From: Halomonas sp. GD1P12
GTDB taxonomy: Bacteria > Pseudomonadota > Gammaproteobacteria > Pseudomonadales > Halomonadaceae
Length of the DNA: 64,000 bases
Assembly: GCF_025725645.1 (NCBI RefSeq)
Contig: NZ_CP107007.1
Coordinates: forward strand, 2,666,001-2,730,000
Reading direction: 5' to 3'
The stretch's first letter is position 1. Each line of letters starts with the position of its first letter. The position numbers were made by a program, and so were the translations under genes. Shown here in pieces: positions 9,147 through 19,903 of this stretch. The notes under the pieces were generated by a model, which made no database searches, was not told the DNA's origin, and was given only the letters and a program-made list of their open reading frames with translations.

Positions 9147-9680
9147 GCCATTTTCCCCATGTGTAATTGCATCCGGGATGATGCTTTATGATCGACCGAT
9201 GCCTGCCCTGCTTTTTTACGGCTTTTTTCAGCCGGTATTTTTTAAGCCTCTCGCCCCAAGCAGTGGCGGCGTTTTGAACGTGATCAGACGTATCGCTATC
9301 TCAATGCGGCGCGATACATATCCCCCATCGAAAGCCCGGGCATTGGGGTTACAAGGCACCCCCTTTCCCCCTTCTTCCCAGGATATACGTTGAAGACCAT
9401 AGTCAACCTTCTGGTCGTCTACTGTACGTTGGCGAACATGGGAAAGGCGTTTTCAACGCTATTTGAGTGTTTTTTTTACATAGCGTTACAGTAAGCACGC
9501 TATCGATCACACGGCTATGTTCGACAGCGTACAGAATTATTGTCCAGGGTCTCTATACTCAAAAAAGGCTTGTCTGACGAAAAGCATTTACTTCAAAAAT
9601 TATAAATTGCTGATAAATAGAAAAAATTAACTCTACTCAAGCACCACGCCGTTTTATGTGAACCAAGGGGGGATTACTTA
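9147..9680. other. AT-rich intergenic region with divergent promoters
   Basis: About 530 bases between the GGDEF gene (leftward) and the first Crp/Fnr gene (rightward). The stretch 9440-9660 is strongly AT-rich, consistent with a promoter and UP element. No matching CRP (TGTGA-N6-TCACA) or FNR palindrome was found, and no convincing gene. Confidence 0.45.
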
Positions 9681-10400
9681 ATGCTCAAGCTACGCCCATT
9701 TAGTCAAAATGGTTTGCTTGGCTTACTCAATGAAGAAGAGCTTGCTCACCTGACACCGCACCTCGAGGAAGTCACCCTGGCGCTGGGCCAGTCGCTGCAT
9801 GAGTCGGGCCGAACGTTGACTCACGTGTACTTTCCCATCGACGCCATCGTGTCGCTGTTGTGCGTCATCGAAAACGGCGCCTCTACCGAGATCGCGGTGG
9901 TCGGCCGCGAAGGAATGATCGGTGTTTCGCTGTTCATGGGTGGCGAAACCACTCCCAGCCGCGCCATCGTGCAAAGTTCGGGGCGTGCGTACCGCCTCAA
10001 GGGGGCGTTGGTCAAACGCGAGTTCGATCGCGCCGGTGGCCTGCAGCGCCTGCTGCTGCGCTACACCCAAGCGCTGCTGACCCAGATGGCACAAACGGCG
10101 GTCTGCAATCGCCACCACAGCGTCGACCAGCAGCTTTGCCGCTGGCTGTTGCTGAGCCTCGACCGGCTACCGGGCAACGAACTGGTGATGACGCAGGAGC
10201 TGATTGCCAACATGCTGGGCGTTCGTCGTGAGGGCGTTACCGAGTCCGCAGGAAAACTGCAAAAGGCCGGCCTCATTGCCTATAACCGTGGCCGCATTAC
10301 CGTACGTGACCGGGCCGGGCTGGAAGCCCGCGTGTGCGAATGCTACGCGGTGGTGAAAAACGAGTACGACCGCCTACTCAAGCACGCGGATGTGACGTAA
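9681..10400 (+). CDS. Crp/Fnr-family regulator 1
   Basis: A 239-residue transcription regulator. An N-terminal cyclic-nucleotide-binding-type beta roll covers about residues 20-130 (LGQSLHESGRTLTHVYFPID; VVGREGMIGVSLFMGG). A C-terminal winged helix covers 165-225 (LVMTQELIANMLGVRREGVT is the recognition region). The N-terminus lacks the cysteine cluster of FNR, so it is not an iron-sulfur oxygen sensor. The VGREGMIG signature with a hydrophobic pocket resembles the 'Crp/Fnr' proteins found widely in rhizobia and halophiles whose ligand is unknown. Start supported by a purine-rich site (AAGGGGGGA). Confidence 0.88.
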   Translation: MLKLRPFSQNGLLGLLNEEELAHLTPHLEEVTLALGQSLHESGRTLTHVYFPIDAIVSLLCVIENGASTEIAVVGREGMIGVSLFMGGETTPSRAIVQSSGRAYRLKGALVKREFDRAGGLQRLLLRYTQALLTQMAQTAVCNRHHSVDQQLCRWLLLSLDRLPGNELVMTQELIANMLGVRREGVTESAGKLQKAGLIAYNRGRITVRDRAGLEARVCECYAVVKNEYDRLLKHADVT

Positions 10401-10589
10401 CACCGGCACTAACGGTTTCGTTTATTTCTGTACGTCGGCCCTGCTATGTACGCTTGCGTGCCGACGCCGCCGTTATCAAGTGGTACTGTAGATGTACATC
10501 ACCAGAACATGCACTCACTGCAGTCGACATTGAAACGATAGCGCCGTTTTAACGTGCCGTTTGCCTGGTTTACTTCATCAGAGGGGCAC

Positions 10590-11306
10590 ATGACGCCCAT
10601 TCATCGCTTGCTCAGTGCCAACCAACTGCTCGCGGATTTGCCCGGCGTGGAACGGGATCGTTTTTCAGGCGTGTGCGAGTCGGTGCCCCTGATCTTTGGG
10701 GAGATTCTCCAGCGCCCCACCCAGCTCCAGCGCCACGTCTATTTCCCGACCGACGGCTTTATTTCACAAATGACGGTGCTCGATACCGATAGCCGGCTCG
10801 AAGTCGCCATGGCAGGCCATGAAGGCATGCTGGGCGTGGCCACACTTTTGGGTGTCGACCACCCCACCCTGATGGGAATCGTGCAGGGCGCTGGCAGCGC
10901 GTTACGTATCGAGGCCGATGCCTTTCGCCTGCTGGTCGCCAACAGCCCCGAGCTACATCGCCGGCTCATGCGCTACCTCTACGTGGTAATGAATCAGTTC
11001 GCCGGCGCGGCAGGGTGTATCCACTTTCACCGTATCGAGGAGCGCCTCGCTCGCTGGCTGTTGATGACTCAGGACCGTGCACGCTCGAACCACCTACAGC
11101 TGACCCACGAGTTTCTGGCCATCATGTTGGGCGTTCGCCGTGCAGGTATTACCCTTTCCGCCATTACGCTGCAAACGAGTGGGCTCATCGACTACCACCG
11201 CGGTGAGATCATTATTCTCGACCGGCCGGGGCTGATCGCGGTGGCTTGCTCGTGTTACGAGACGGACTGCGCGCTGTACGTCCGCACCATGGCCCCTGGC
11301 GCTTAA
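10590..11306 (+). CDS. Crp/Fnr-family regulator 2 (paralogue)
   Basis: A second regulator of the same subfamily, 238 residues from ATG 10590 (GAGGGG just upstream; an earlier in-frame GTG at 10554 is less likely). The beta-roll domain contains RHVYFPTDGFISQMTVLD and AMAGHEGMLGVATLL; the DNA-binding domain contains LQLTHEFLAIMLGVRRAGIT. It parallels its neighbour domain for domain but the sequences are clearly diverged, so the pair is an old duplication. Its stop overlaps the stop of the cyclic glucan synthase gene by four bases in convergent orientation, so transcription of the two could interfere. Confidence 0.87.
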   Translation: MTPIHRLLSANQLLADLPGVERDRFSGVCESVPLIFGEILQRPTQLQRHVYFPTDGFISQMTVLDTDSRLEVAMAGHEGMLGVATLLGVDHPTLMGIVQGAGSALRIEADAFRLLVANSPELHRRLMRYLYVVMNQFAGAAGCIHFHRIEERLARWLLMTQDRARSNHLQLTHEFLAIMLGVRRAGITLSAITLQTSGLIDYHRGEIIILDRPGLIAVACSCYETDCALYVRTMAPGA

Positions 11307-14300
11307 ATCCGGCTTAGCCCCTTTTTACCTCCATCCAGCCCTGCATCGCCTTGCGCCAGCGTGAGCGTTAGCCGGTGATCGCCGCCGTCCAGCGGCAGAA
11401 TAAGCGGCCCGTCAACATCGGGAAGCGCTGAGTCGTCGAGCACGGCCCGGTCAGAAGCCTCTTCTGTCACCTGATCAACCCGGATAGCGTAGCGAGTAGC
11501 ATCGACACACACCTGGACCTCGAACCCCCACCAGGAGGTAGGCAGACAGGGCGCGATGACAAGCGTCTGCCCGCGGCGGCGAAGCCCCAGGATGCCCTCG
11601 ATGCCCGCACGGTACATCCAGGCCGCAGAGCCGGTGTACCAGGTCCAGCCACCACGCCCTTCATGGGGCGCCACCGAGTAGACATCCGCGGCGACGACAT
11701 AGGGTTCGACCTTGTAGCGCTGCGTGGCGTCCGGCGTGCGTGCATGGTTGATGGGATTGAGCAGCCCGAAAAGTGACACCGCTTCGTCCGCCTCATCAAG
11801 CTCGGTAAACGCCAGAATTCCCCACATCGCTGCATGGCTGTACTGGCCACCGTTTTCGCGAAGCCCCGGCGGGTAGCCGCGAATATAGCCCGGGTCCTTG
11901 GGTATCTTGTCAAAAGGCGGCCAGAACAGCAGTGCCATCCCCCTCTCGTCTCGCACCAGTTCGCGCTTGAACGACCGCATGGCACACGCGGCTTTTTCGG
12001 GATCGGCGCCGCCGGAGAGCACCGCCCAGGTCTGCGCGATGGCATCGATGCGACACTCCTCGGCGCCCTCTGCCCCCAGCCAGCTGCCATCGTCAAAACA
12101 GGCGCGCCGGTACCACTGGCCGTCCCAGGCGACGCTATCGAGCGCTTCACGAAGCCCCTTCGCGTGGGCGCGCCAGCGCTCGGCGCGAGGCGGGTCGTAA
12201 CGCTCGGCGTAGGGGGCGAACAGCCCAAGGGTACGCAGCAAAAGCCAGCCCAGCCACACGCTTTCGCCCTTGCCCGCCACCCCCACCCGGTTCATGCCAT
12301 CGTTCCAGTCGCCGCCACCGATCAAGGGCAGGTCGTTTTCGCCGGTCAAGGCCAGGCTCTGATCGAGCCCTCGGGCGCAGTGCTCGAACAGCGTGCCCGT
12401 CTCGACGGCGGTTTCGGGCTGGAAGAAAGCATCGTGCTCGTCGTCCTTCAGTGCTGGCCCTTCGAGAAAGGAAACACGTTGCTCAAGAATCGAAGCCTCA
12501 CCGGAGGTCTCGATATACAGGGCGCAGGCGTAGGCCAGCCAGACCCGGTCGTCGGAAATCCGCGTGCGCACCCCCTGCCCCTCTTGCGGTAACCACCAAT
12601 GCTGTACATCGCCTTCGACGAACTGGCGCGAGGCGGCGGTGAGCAGATGCGCTCGCGTGATCGCGGGGCAGGCGAAACTCAGCGCCATGCCGTCCTGTAG
12701 CTGGTCGCGAAACCCGTAAGCCCCGCTGGCCTGATAGAAGGCGGACCGCGCCGTGATTCGACACGCCAGCGTTTGATAGAGCAGCCAGCCGTTGAGCATG
12801 ATATCCATGGCGCGATCCGGCGTTTTCACCTGCACGGCATTCAGCCGCGCCTGCCAGTGCGCCTCGACAGCCGCCAGCTCCGCGTCCAGATCCGCCGCCC
12901 GATAGCGCGCGATGAGCGATCGCACTTCGTCAAGCGAGCGGCCCTGCCCCACCAGAGCGATCACCTCGACCCGAGCACCGGGGGCAATTTCCACCTCGCA
13001 CTGCAGCGCCGAACACGGGTCAAGCCCCGCCCCGCAGGCGCCGGACAGCGGCGTGTCACCGGTCAGCGCGGCCGGGGCGCCAAGCGTGCCCCGCTCCCCC
13101 AGAAATTCGCGGCGATCCGCCGTCCATGCGCTTTGCTGCCCGCCCAGATCGGTAAACGCGATACGCTCGGAAAAACCGATACTCCACGGCCGCCTGGCCA
13201 ACATCGCCCCGCTCGTCTCGTCCATTTCGGTGACGATGAAAGGGGCGGACTCGCTTCGCGAAGTGCCCAGCACCCACTCGAGATACGCCGTCACCGACAC
13301 GCGACGCACCCGACCGGAGCGGTTCTCGAGCGTCATTCGGGAAACCCGGACCGGTGCATCGAGCACCACGAAATGCAAGAGATCGGTCGCGATGCCGTGC
13401 GCCTGGTGTTCGAAACGGCTATAGCCGAACCCGTGGCGGGCCAGGTAGCGGCCGGCATCGCGTATGGGAAGCGCCGTCGGCGTCCAGAGTGCGCCGCCTT
13501 GTTCATCGCGCAGGTAGAAGGCCTCACCGGGCGCATCGGTGACCGGGTCGTTGGACCAGGGGGTCAGTTGATTGTCGCGGCTGTTCTCGGCCCACAGGTA
13601 GCCGCTGCCTTCGGCAGAGACCTGGTAGCCGAACCCGGCATTGGCCATGACGTTGATCCAGGGTGCCGGCGTTGTGTGCCCTTGTGTCAGCACCGTCACG
13701 TACTCGCGCCCGTGCCGATCGAAGCCGCCCAGGCCGTTGAAGAACTCGAGTGCCGGCACGTCCGCGTGCTTGACGCTGTCCACCCACTCCTTGCGCGGCG
13801 ATGGAAGTATCTTGTCCGGTGCGCGCTCGGCGGGCTTGCCGGCGGGTTCGATGTGCTCAAGCTGGCTCGACAGCGGGCCGCGGTGGGCCTGCAGCACCAC
13901 GTGGGCCACCGAGCGCAGCAGCGCCTGAGAGGCCTGGCTCATCAAGTCGGCGCGCAGTGTGGTCACCGTACCCTGAACGAACCCGTCACGAAGTCGGGGG
14001 CGTGCCTGGCTGCTGAGCACGGCGGTTTCGATGGCATTTTGCAGATCCTGAACGTAGGAAGAGGCGCGTTCGTTGACGATCACCACGTCGACCCCCAGGC
14101 GTTTCATGCGCCAGTATTCGTGGGCGCGCAGCAGTTGACGCACCAGCGCCAGGTCATCGAGTGAATCGATACGCAGCAGCACGATGGGTAAATCGCCGGA
14201 GATGGCGTGGGGCCAGAGCCCTGATTGGGGGCCGGCGCCGCGCAGGATCGCCTCGGCGGGCGCCCGAAACCGCGCATCCGGGTAAAGCAGCGGCGCTGCC

Positions 14301-17300
14301 AGACGTTGAAAATCCGCCGCCTCGTCGGTCTTGATGCCCAAGTGACGAAGCTGGACCTGCGCCTGGGTCCAGGCCAGAGTTTGGGCGCGGTCGAAGGCAC
14401 TGCGGTCGTGATGCTTGTCGATCAGATCGACAAGCGCCTGACGCGAGGCGGCGACCACGGTCCAGAATGCCACCCGCACGCCACTGCCCGGCGGCACGCG
14501 AACGCGACAGCGCAGTGAAAATACCGGATCGAGCACTGTGCCCACGGTGTTCGACAGTGCCTGGCCCTTGGCCAGGCTTGCGGCGGTTGGCAGCGAGCGA
14601 CCGCGCCCGATGAACCGCGCGCGGTCGGTCTCGTACTCGAGCTCGCCCAGCACATGGCCTTCCACCACCGCGAAATGGGCCGCCCACACCGGTGGCTCGT
14701 CCGGGGTCCGCGGTCGGCGGGTGGCTATCAGCGCGCCCAGTTCGGGCAAATACTCGGTCACCACGAACAGCTTGGCAAAGGCCGGGTGGGCGTTATCCGT
14801 GGCCGGCGTGGTCAACACCAGCTCCGCGTAGCTTGTGACCTCGATATCCCGTGCGCTACGCCCGGTGTTGGTCAGCGATACCCGGCGCACTTCGCCGTTA
14901 TCCTCGCCGGAAACCAGCACTTCGAGCAGGCTGGACAAGGGGCCGTGGCGGCGGCTGTAGCTGGCGTGGTCCTCGGCGAAGACCACTTCCTGACGATCCT
15001 TTTGCGATGCATCGGGGGTGCTTGCCAGCGGGCCGGTGGCGGACCACGCCACCTCGTCCTGGAGATCGCGCAGAAAGATGAAGCTGCCCCAGGCGTCGCA
15101 GGTGGCGTCCGAGCGCCAACGGGTGACCGCCACGCTTTGCCAGCGGCTGTAGCCACCGCCGCCGGCGGTGAGCATGACTGCGTAATGGCCGTTCGAGAGC
15201 AGATGCGTGACCGGGGGCGCCGCGTTCGCCATGGTGAAGCGGCGAACCGTCGGCGCCTCGCCGGGCAGCGTCTGGGGGGCCGCCTTGACCTCCTCCGCAC
15301 GCGGATAGGCAATGGCGATATCGTGGGGCACTCGCTCCTGAAGCAGCAGCTCGCAGGCCTTGATCATCGGTTCACGGTGAAAGCGCGCACGCATCAGCCC
15401 CTGATGCTCGGCGTTGGCCAGCGACACGATGGTCATGCCCTGGTGGTGTGCCATGAAGCTTCGCACGATGGCAACCTGCTCGCCCACCGGTAGCCGCGTG
15501 CGCGTGAAATCCAGCGCCTCGTAAAAACCGTAGCGCCCCAGCGCGCCCATGGCCTTGAGCCGGGCAAAGTTCTGGTGCGCCGCGAGCGGGTCGACCATGG
15601 CCGCAAGCCCGGTGGCGTAGGGGGCGATCACCACATCCGCGGAAAGCCAGCGCTTGAGGCCCAGCCCCGGTACGCCGAAGTTGGAGTATTGGTAGGTGAA
15701 CTCCAGATCCCGCGCGTTATAGGCGGATTCGGAAAGCCCCCAGGGCACGCCCAATGACTGACCGTAGGCCCGCTGGCGCTTGACCACGCGGCGGTTGGTC
15801 TGGGCCAGCAGGCTGCCATCCGGGGCGCGCATCAAAAGCGATGGCATCAGATACTCGAACATGGAACCTGACCAGGAGATCAGGGCCGAAGCGCCGCCCA
15901 GAGGCGTTGCCGTACGGCCCAGGCGAAACCAGTGGCGCGTCGGCACATCGCCCTTGGCGATCGCGAAAAGACTCGCCAGACGCGCCTCGGAGGCGAGCAG
16001 GTCGTAGCAACTTTCATCCAGACGATTCTGGACCACGGCGTAGCCGATCGACAGCAGCCGACGCTCATCATTGAGCAAGAAGGTAAAGTCCATCGCCATC
16101 GCCATCTGGCGTGCCTCTGTCGCCAGCGCTTGCAGGCGCGAGGCGATGGCCGGCGCGCCGAGCCGCTCGGTATCCTGAACATGCTCGCCCAGCATCCTTT
16201 CAAGTGCCGCGACCCAGAAAAGCGCCTCGTCGGCCGGCTCGCTGACGCCGGGCGTCAGACGATCACGCACCGCACGGGCCAGCGTTTCGCTCAGTAGCGT
16301 GAGGCGGGGTAGCGCCAGCTCGGTCGGTGACGCCATGAGCAGCGCAGCGATCGCCTCGCCTTGCGCGGTCAGTCCCTGGCGCTGATCCTCCGGTAGGTCG
16401 AGCCTCCCCAGAGCCTCTTGCGCCAGATGCAGCGTGTCGCCCAGACCCGGGCGCAGATCGGCCAGCGCCCGGGCGGGAAGCCAGGTCTCGCAGGCGTTGG
16501 CAAGGGCGATAAGGTGCCCCGCCAGATTGCCGCTATCCACCGATGAGATATAGATGGGTTCGAGCGGGCGAAGATCGCGCGTTGCATACCAGTTGTAGAA
16601 ATGTCCGTTGTAGCGCGGCAAGCGACGCATGGTGGCCAGGGTGCGCTCCAGGCGCTCCAGGGTGGCCAGCGTCCCCGCCCAGCCGAAATCCCGCGCGGCC
16701 ACGGTGGAAAGCAGGTAAAGCCCGAGGTTGGTGGGCGACGTGCGCGGCGCCACGACCGGCTGCGGATCTTCCTGGAAGTTGTCCGGAGGAAGGTCGTTCT
16801 CAAGCGGTGTGACGAATGTCTCGAAAAAGCGCCAGGTTCGCCGCGCGATCAGACGAAGCTCGATCCGCTCTTGCGGCTTCAGCGGGCGCCGGGGTGTTTC
16901 CACCGGCGCCCGGCTCAGATAGGCGGCCAGCGCCGGGGCGCACAGCCATAAAAGAGCGATGGGCACGACAACCGGCCCGACGCGGGGGTCATGCAGCACC
17001 GCCGCCGCCGCGACAACAAGCCCCGCCGCCAGGCCCAAAGCCATGGCGCGATAAAAGCCCCGGGGAGTGAGATGCGGGCTGAGCGCGCTTTGCGCCGCCG
17101 TCGTCCATTCGAGCAGGTGCCGGCGGGAAACGCCGAGGCGAAACAGCGTGCGGCCGATTGCATCGAGCATGCGCCCGGCCTGATCAGGCAGAAAAGCCAG
17201 AAGCATCAGCGTCTGCATCAGCGCAATCCGTGACAGCAGACGCAGCCGAGCGACGTGCGGACGAAGCTCGAGCCCCGGGCGGGCAGGCACAATGGCGGCC

Positions 17301-19903
17301 AGCAGCGGCAGAAGCGGCGGCACGGCGATCACCCCGACCAGCAGCAGTGTGCCCAGAGCCGCGGCGGGCAACGGCAGCCACCAGCACAACGCAAGGCTTG
17401 CCAGGGTGGCCGGTATCAACAGCGAACGGCGCAGGTTATCCAGCATCTTCCAGCGCGCCAGCAGTGAAAGCCTCTGCGCCCTTGCGCTGATACCCGAGTG
17501 CGCCATGCCGACGATCCAAGGTAAAAGCTGCCAATCGCCGCGCGTCCAGCGGTGCTGGCGCTTGGCGGCCACGTCGTAGCGCGCGGGAAAGTCCTCGACG
17601 ACTTCCACATCCGACACCAGCCCCGCGCGCACGAAAAGCCCCTCGAAAAGATCGTGGCTGAGCAGTGTGTTGTCCTGCACCCGGCCTTCCATGGCCGCCA
17701 TGAAGGCATCGATATCGTAGATCCCTTTACCCGCGAAGGAGCCCTCCCCGAAGAGATCCTGATACACGTCGGACACCGCGCCGGCGTAAGGGTCGATGCC
17801 CCCCGGGGCGGAAAAGAGCCGCTGGAACCGCGAGCCTTCCGCGCCCACCGGAAGCGCCGGGGAACTGCGCGGCTGCAGCACGCCGTAGCCTTCCACCACC
17901 CGGCGGTCGGTTTCACTGAAACGCGGACGATTCAGCGGGTGCGCCATCTTGCCGATCAGCCGGATCGCCGCTTCTCGGGGAAGCCGAGTATCTGCATCCA
18001 GGGTGATCACGTAGCGTACGTTGGCCGGAGCGGCCGGCGCGTCGATAAAGGCGGTATCCGTGGCCCCGCGCAGCCACCGGTTGAGCTCGTGCAGTTTGCC
18101 GCGCTTGCGCTCCCAGCCCATCCAGCACTTTTCCACGGCGTTGAAGGCGCGCCCCCGGTAGAGCAGCATGAAGCGCTCGCTCGACTCCCCCTTCACGCCC
18201 CCATGACGCTGATTGAGCCGCTGGATCGACCGGCGCGCTGCCGCCAGCAGCGGCGCATCCGATGCCAGCACCTGCTGCTCGGCATCGACGCCATCCACCA
18301 ACAGGGCATAAAGAAGCGCTCCCTCGCCGCTTGCCAGGTGATGCACTTCCAGCCGTTCGATTTGATCGTCAAGCTCCGCTTCGCTGGTGAGCAGCGTGGG
18401 TACGACCACCAGGGTGCGCATCGACGCCGGCACGCCCGCGGCCAGATCAAGGCTCGGGAGTGAAAGCGGCCCGACCCGACGAGTGATTGCCAGGTTGACC
18501 AGCGCCGTGGCAACGTCGCTGGCAGGCAGCCACCCGACAAGCGCCAGCGCGACCAGCAGCCCCGCGCCGTCGCTCGACCAGCCGTTCGGCATCACGGCCG
18601 TCAGCGCCCAGAGCGCCAGGCCCAGCAGCCCCATTGTGAAGACACCGATCGCGCCCAGATAGCCGGTAATACCCAGCCCGCGCACCCCGCGCCCCAGGCG
18701 CCGGCCCAGCGTGGGCCGGTAGCCGATGGCGTTTTCCAGCGCCCGCCGCCCCGCGCCGATCAGATGATAGCCCGGGTCGCCCACCCGCGCCGCCTCGATG
18801 AATTCCGCCTCGCTTGCGCGGGCCTGCTGGGCGGCGGCCAGAGCGTGTTCCACCACGTCCAGCTCGGCGCACGTCGCGCCTCGAGCCAGGCGCTCGATGG
18901 CGTTCCGGTAACGGTTGCGGGTCGGAAAATCCATGGCGGCAAATCCGCTGGCAGCCCCCAGCCTTGCATCCACCAGGCTTGCGCGCTCGACCATATCCGG
19001 CCAGTCGATGCTCGACACCAGCCGCATGCTGTTGATGATATTGCGCATGGTGACGTTGGCCGCGCCCTGGCGCTGCTGAACACGGTGAACCACCTCGTCG
19101 ATGCTGTCGCCCTGGCGCGCCAACTGATGCTCGAGCCAGCCCAGCACCGGCATGGTGCGCGGGTCCTGATCGCGCAGGCGCTTGGCCAGCTGCGCGGCAA
19201 AGGCCTCGGACAAGCCTTGTTGATCGCGCGACAGTTCATCGAGCACCGGCACCGAACGATCACCATCGGGTACCAGCAGCCGCCGAGCCAGCTCGTCGGC
19301 CTCGATGCGCGCACCCTGCTCCTCGGTGATCTGGTCGGCCAGCCGACGCAGGTTCTCGATCAGCACCATACGCAGCGTGATGGCCACCGCCCAAAGCTCT
19401 CCGATGGTCAGCGGCTGCACGCGCTGATAGGCCGCCAGAAAGCTTTGCAGCACGTCGGGATCGAAGTAGCTGTCGGTATGCGCCACGAATGCCCAGGCCA
19501 GCCCCAGCACTCGCGGGTAGCCCGCAAAGGGGCCGTCGGCCAGCTTGGGAAGCTGCCGGTAGTAGCCCGGCGGAAGATCGGCGCGGACTTCCTTGATCTG
19601 TGCTTCCACCAGATGGTAGTTGTCCAGCAGCCAGGCCGCGGCGGGCATGATATCCCGCCCGTCGGCCAGCGCTTTCGCACTGGTCTGATAGGCATCGAGC
19701 AGCGCGGCGGTATTGCCCTGAAGGCGCCGCTGTAACGAAAACACCCGAGGCGGCGACGCACTCACGCGCTGGGCGGCGGCCAGGCTGACGGCGTGCTGTT
19801 CAAGTCGTTCGACGCTGAAGAGTTCTTCCCGGATCGGCGCAAGAGAGTGCCAGGGCGACGCCGCAGCGCGACGACGATGAAGCCAACCAGACAATAAGGG
19901 CAT
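11303..19903 (-). CDS. ndvB: Cyclic beta-1,2-glucan synthase (NdvB/ChvB type)
   Basis: A giant inner-membrane enzyme of 2,866 residues, close to the length of rhizobial NdvB. It builds beta-1,2-glucan from UDP-glucose, controls chain length by phosphorolysis and cyclises it; the products act as periplasmic osmoregulated glucans. Order of domains: N-terminal region; membrane segments near residues 410-470; GT84 transferase with the aspartate motif VITLDADTRLP (632-642) and QHRW (783-786); a second membrane group at about 825-985; a glucoamylase-like domain near 1250-1500; and two GH94-type regions, the last containing GGDWNDGMNRVG with the DWND acid at 2532-2535. All catalytic motifs examined are intact. 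In a halophile, where osmoadaptation usually relies on ectoine, the role may be envelope or biofilm related. Confidence 0.93.
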   Translation of the reverse strand: MPLLSGWLHRRRAAASPWHSLAPIREELFSVERLEQHAVSLAAAQRVSASPPRVFSLQRRLQGNTAALLDAYQTSAKALADGRDIMPAAAWLLDNYHLVEAQIKEVRADLPPGYYRQLPKLADGPFAGYPRVLGLAWAFVAHTDSYFDPDVLQSFLAAYQRVQPLTIGELWAVAITLRMVLIENLRRLADQITEEQGARIEADELARRLLVPDGDRSVPVLDELSRDQQGLSEAFAAQLAKRLRDQDPRTMPVLGWLEHQLARQGDSIDEVVHRVQQRQGAANVTMRNIINSMRLVSSIDWPDMVERASLVDARLGAASGFAAMDFPTRNRYRNAIERLARGATCAELDVVEHALAAAQQARASEAEFIEAARVGDPGYHLIGAGRRALENAIGYRPTLGRRLGRGVRGLGITGYLGAIGVFTMGLLGLALWALTAVMPNGWSSDGAGLLVALALVGWLPASDVATALVNLAITRRVGPLSLPSLDLAAGVPASMRTLVVVPTLLTSEAELDDQIERLEVHHLASGEGALLYALLVDGVDAEQQVLASDAPLLAAARRSIQRLNQRHGGVKGESSERFMLLYRGRAFNAVEKCWMGWERKRGKLHELNRWLRGATDTAFIDAPAAPANVRYVITLDADTRLPREAAIRLIGKMAHPLNRPRFSETDRRVVEGYGVLQPRSSPALPVGAEGSRFQRLFSAPGGIDPYAGAVSDVYQDLFGEGSFAGKGIYDIDAFMAAMEGRVQDNTLLSHDLFEGLFVRAGLVSDVEVVEDFPARYDVAAKRQHRWTRGDWQLLPWIVGMAHSGISARAQRLSLLARWKMLDNLRRSLLIPATLASLALCWWLPLPAAALGTLLLVGVIAVPPLLPLLAAIVPARPGLELRPHVARLRLLSRIALMQTLMLLAFLPDQAGRMLDAIGRTLFRLGVSRRHLLEWTTAAQSALSPHLTPRGFYRAMALGLAAGLVVAAAAVLHDPRVGPVVVPIALLWLCAPALAAYLSRAPVETPRRPLKPQERIELRLIARRTWRFFETFVTPLENDLPPDNFQEDPQPVVAPRTSPTNLGLYLLSTVAARDFGWAGTLATLERLERTLATMRRLPRYNGHFYNWYATRDLRPLEPIYISSVDSGNLAGHLIALANACETWLPARALADLRPGLGDTLHLAQEALGRLDLPEDQRQGLTAQGEAIAALLMASPTELALPRLTLLSETLARAVRDRLTPGVSEPADEALFWVAALERMLGEHVQDTERLGAPAIASRLQALATEARQMAMAMDFTFLLNDERRLLSIGYAVVQNRLDESCYDLLASEARLASLFAIAKGDVPTRHWFRLGRTATPLGGASALISWSGSMFEYLMPSLLMRAPDGSLLAQTNRRVVKRQRAYGQSLGVPWGLSESAYNARDLEFTYQYSNFGVPGLGLKRWLSADVVIAPYATGLAAMVDPLAAHQNFARLKAMGALGRYGFYEALDFTRTRLPVGEQVAIVRSFMAHHQGMTIVSLANAEHQGLMRARFHREPMIKACELLLQERVPHDIAIAYPRAEEVKAAPQTLPGEAPTVRRFTMANAAPPVTHLLSNGHYAVMLTAGGGGYSRWQSVAVTRWRSDATCDAWGSFIFLRDLQDEVAWSATGPLASTPDASQKDRQEVVFAEDHASYSRRHGPLSSLLEVLVSGEDNGEVRRVSLTNTGRSARDIEVTSYAELVLTTPATDNAHPAFAKLFVVTEYLPELGALIATRRPRTPDEPPVWAAHFAVVEGHVLGELEYETDRARFIGRGRSLPTAASLAKGQALSNTVGTVLDPVFSLRCRVRVPPGSGVRVAFWTVVAASRQALVDLIDKHHDRSAFDRAQTLAWTQAQVQLRHLGIKTDEAADFQRLAAPLLYPDARFRAPAEAILRGAGPQSGLWPHAISGDLPIVLLRIDSLDDLALVRQLLRAHEYWRMKRLGVDVVIVNERASSYVQDLQNAIETAVLSSQARPRLRDGFVQGTVTTLRADLMSQASQALLRSVAHVVLQAHRGPLSSQLEHIEPAGKPAERAPDKILPSPRKEWVDSVKHADVPALEFFNGLGGFDRHGREYVTVLTQGHTTPAPWINVMANAGFGYQVSAEGSGYLWAENSRDNQLTPWSNDPVTDAPGEAFYLRDEQGGALWTPTALPIRDAGRYLARHGFGYSRFEHQAHGIATDLLHFVVLDAPVRVSRMTLENRSGRVRRVSVTAYLEWVLGTSRSESAPFIVTEMDETSGAMLARRPWSIGFSERIAFTDLGGQQSAWTADRREFLGERGTLGAPAALTGDTPLSGACGAGLDPCSALQCEVEIAPGARVEVIALVGQGRSLDEVRSLIARYRAADLDAELAAVEAHWQARLNAVQVKTPDRAMDIMLNGWLLYQTLACRITARSAFYQASGAYGFRDQLQDGMALSFACPAITRAHLLTAASRQFVEGDVQHWWLPQEGQGVRTRISDDRVWLAYACALYIETSGEASILEQRVSFLEGPALKDDEHDAFFQPETAVETGTLFEHCARGLDQSLALTGENDLPLIGGGDWNDGMNRVGVAGKGESVWLGWLLLRTLGLFAPYAERYDPPRAERWRAHAKGLREALDSVAWDGQWYRRACFDDGSWLGAEGAEECRIDAIAQTWAVLSGGADPEKAACAMRSFKRELVRDERGMALLFWPPFDKIPKDPGYIRGYPPGLRENGGQYSHAAMWGILAFTELDEADEAVSLFGLLNPINHARTPDATQRYKVEPYVVAADVYSVAPHEGRGGWTWYTGSAAWMYRAGIEGILGLRRRGQTLVIAPCLPTSWWGFEVQVCVDATRYAIRVDQVTEEASDRAVLDDSALPDVDGPLILPLDGGDHRLTLTLAQGDAGLDGGKKGLSRI

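Noticed and set aside
12773..14164. A 463-aa open frame on the + strand inside the glucan synthase gene
   Set aside because: It is antisense to the conserved GH94 region, has no recognisable domain and reflects codon bias of the real gene.
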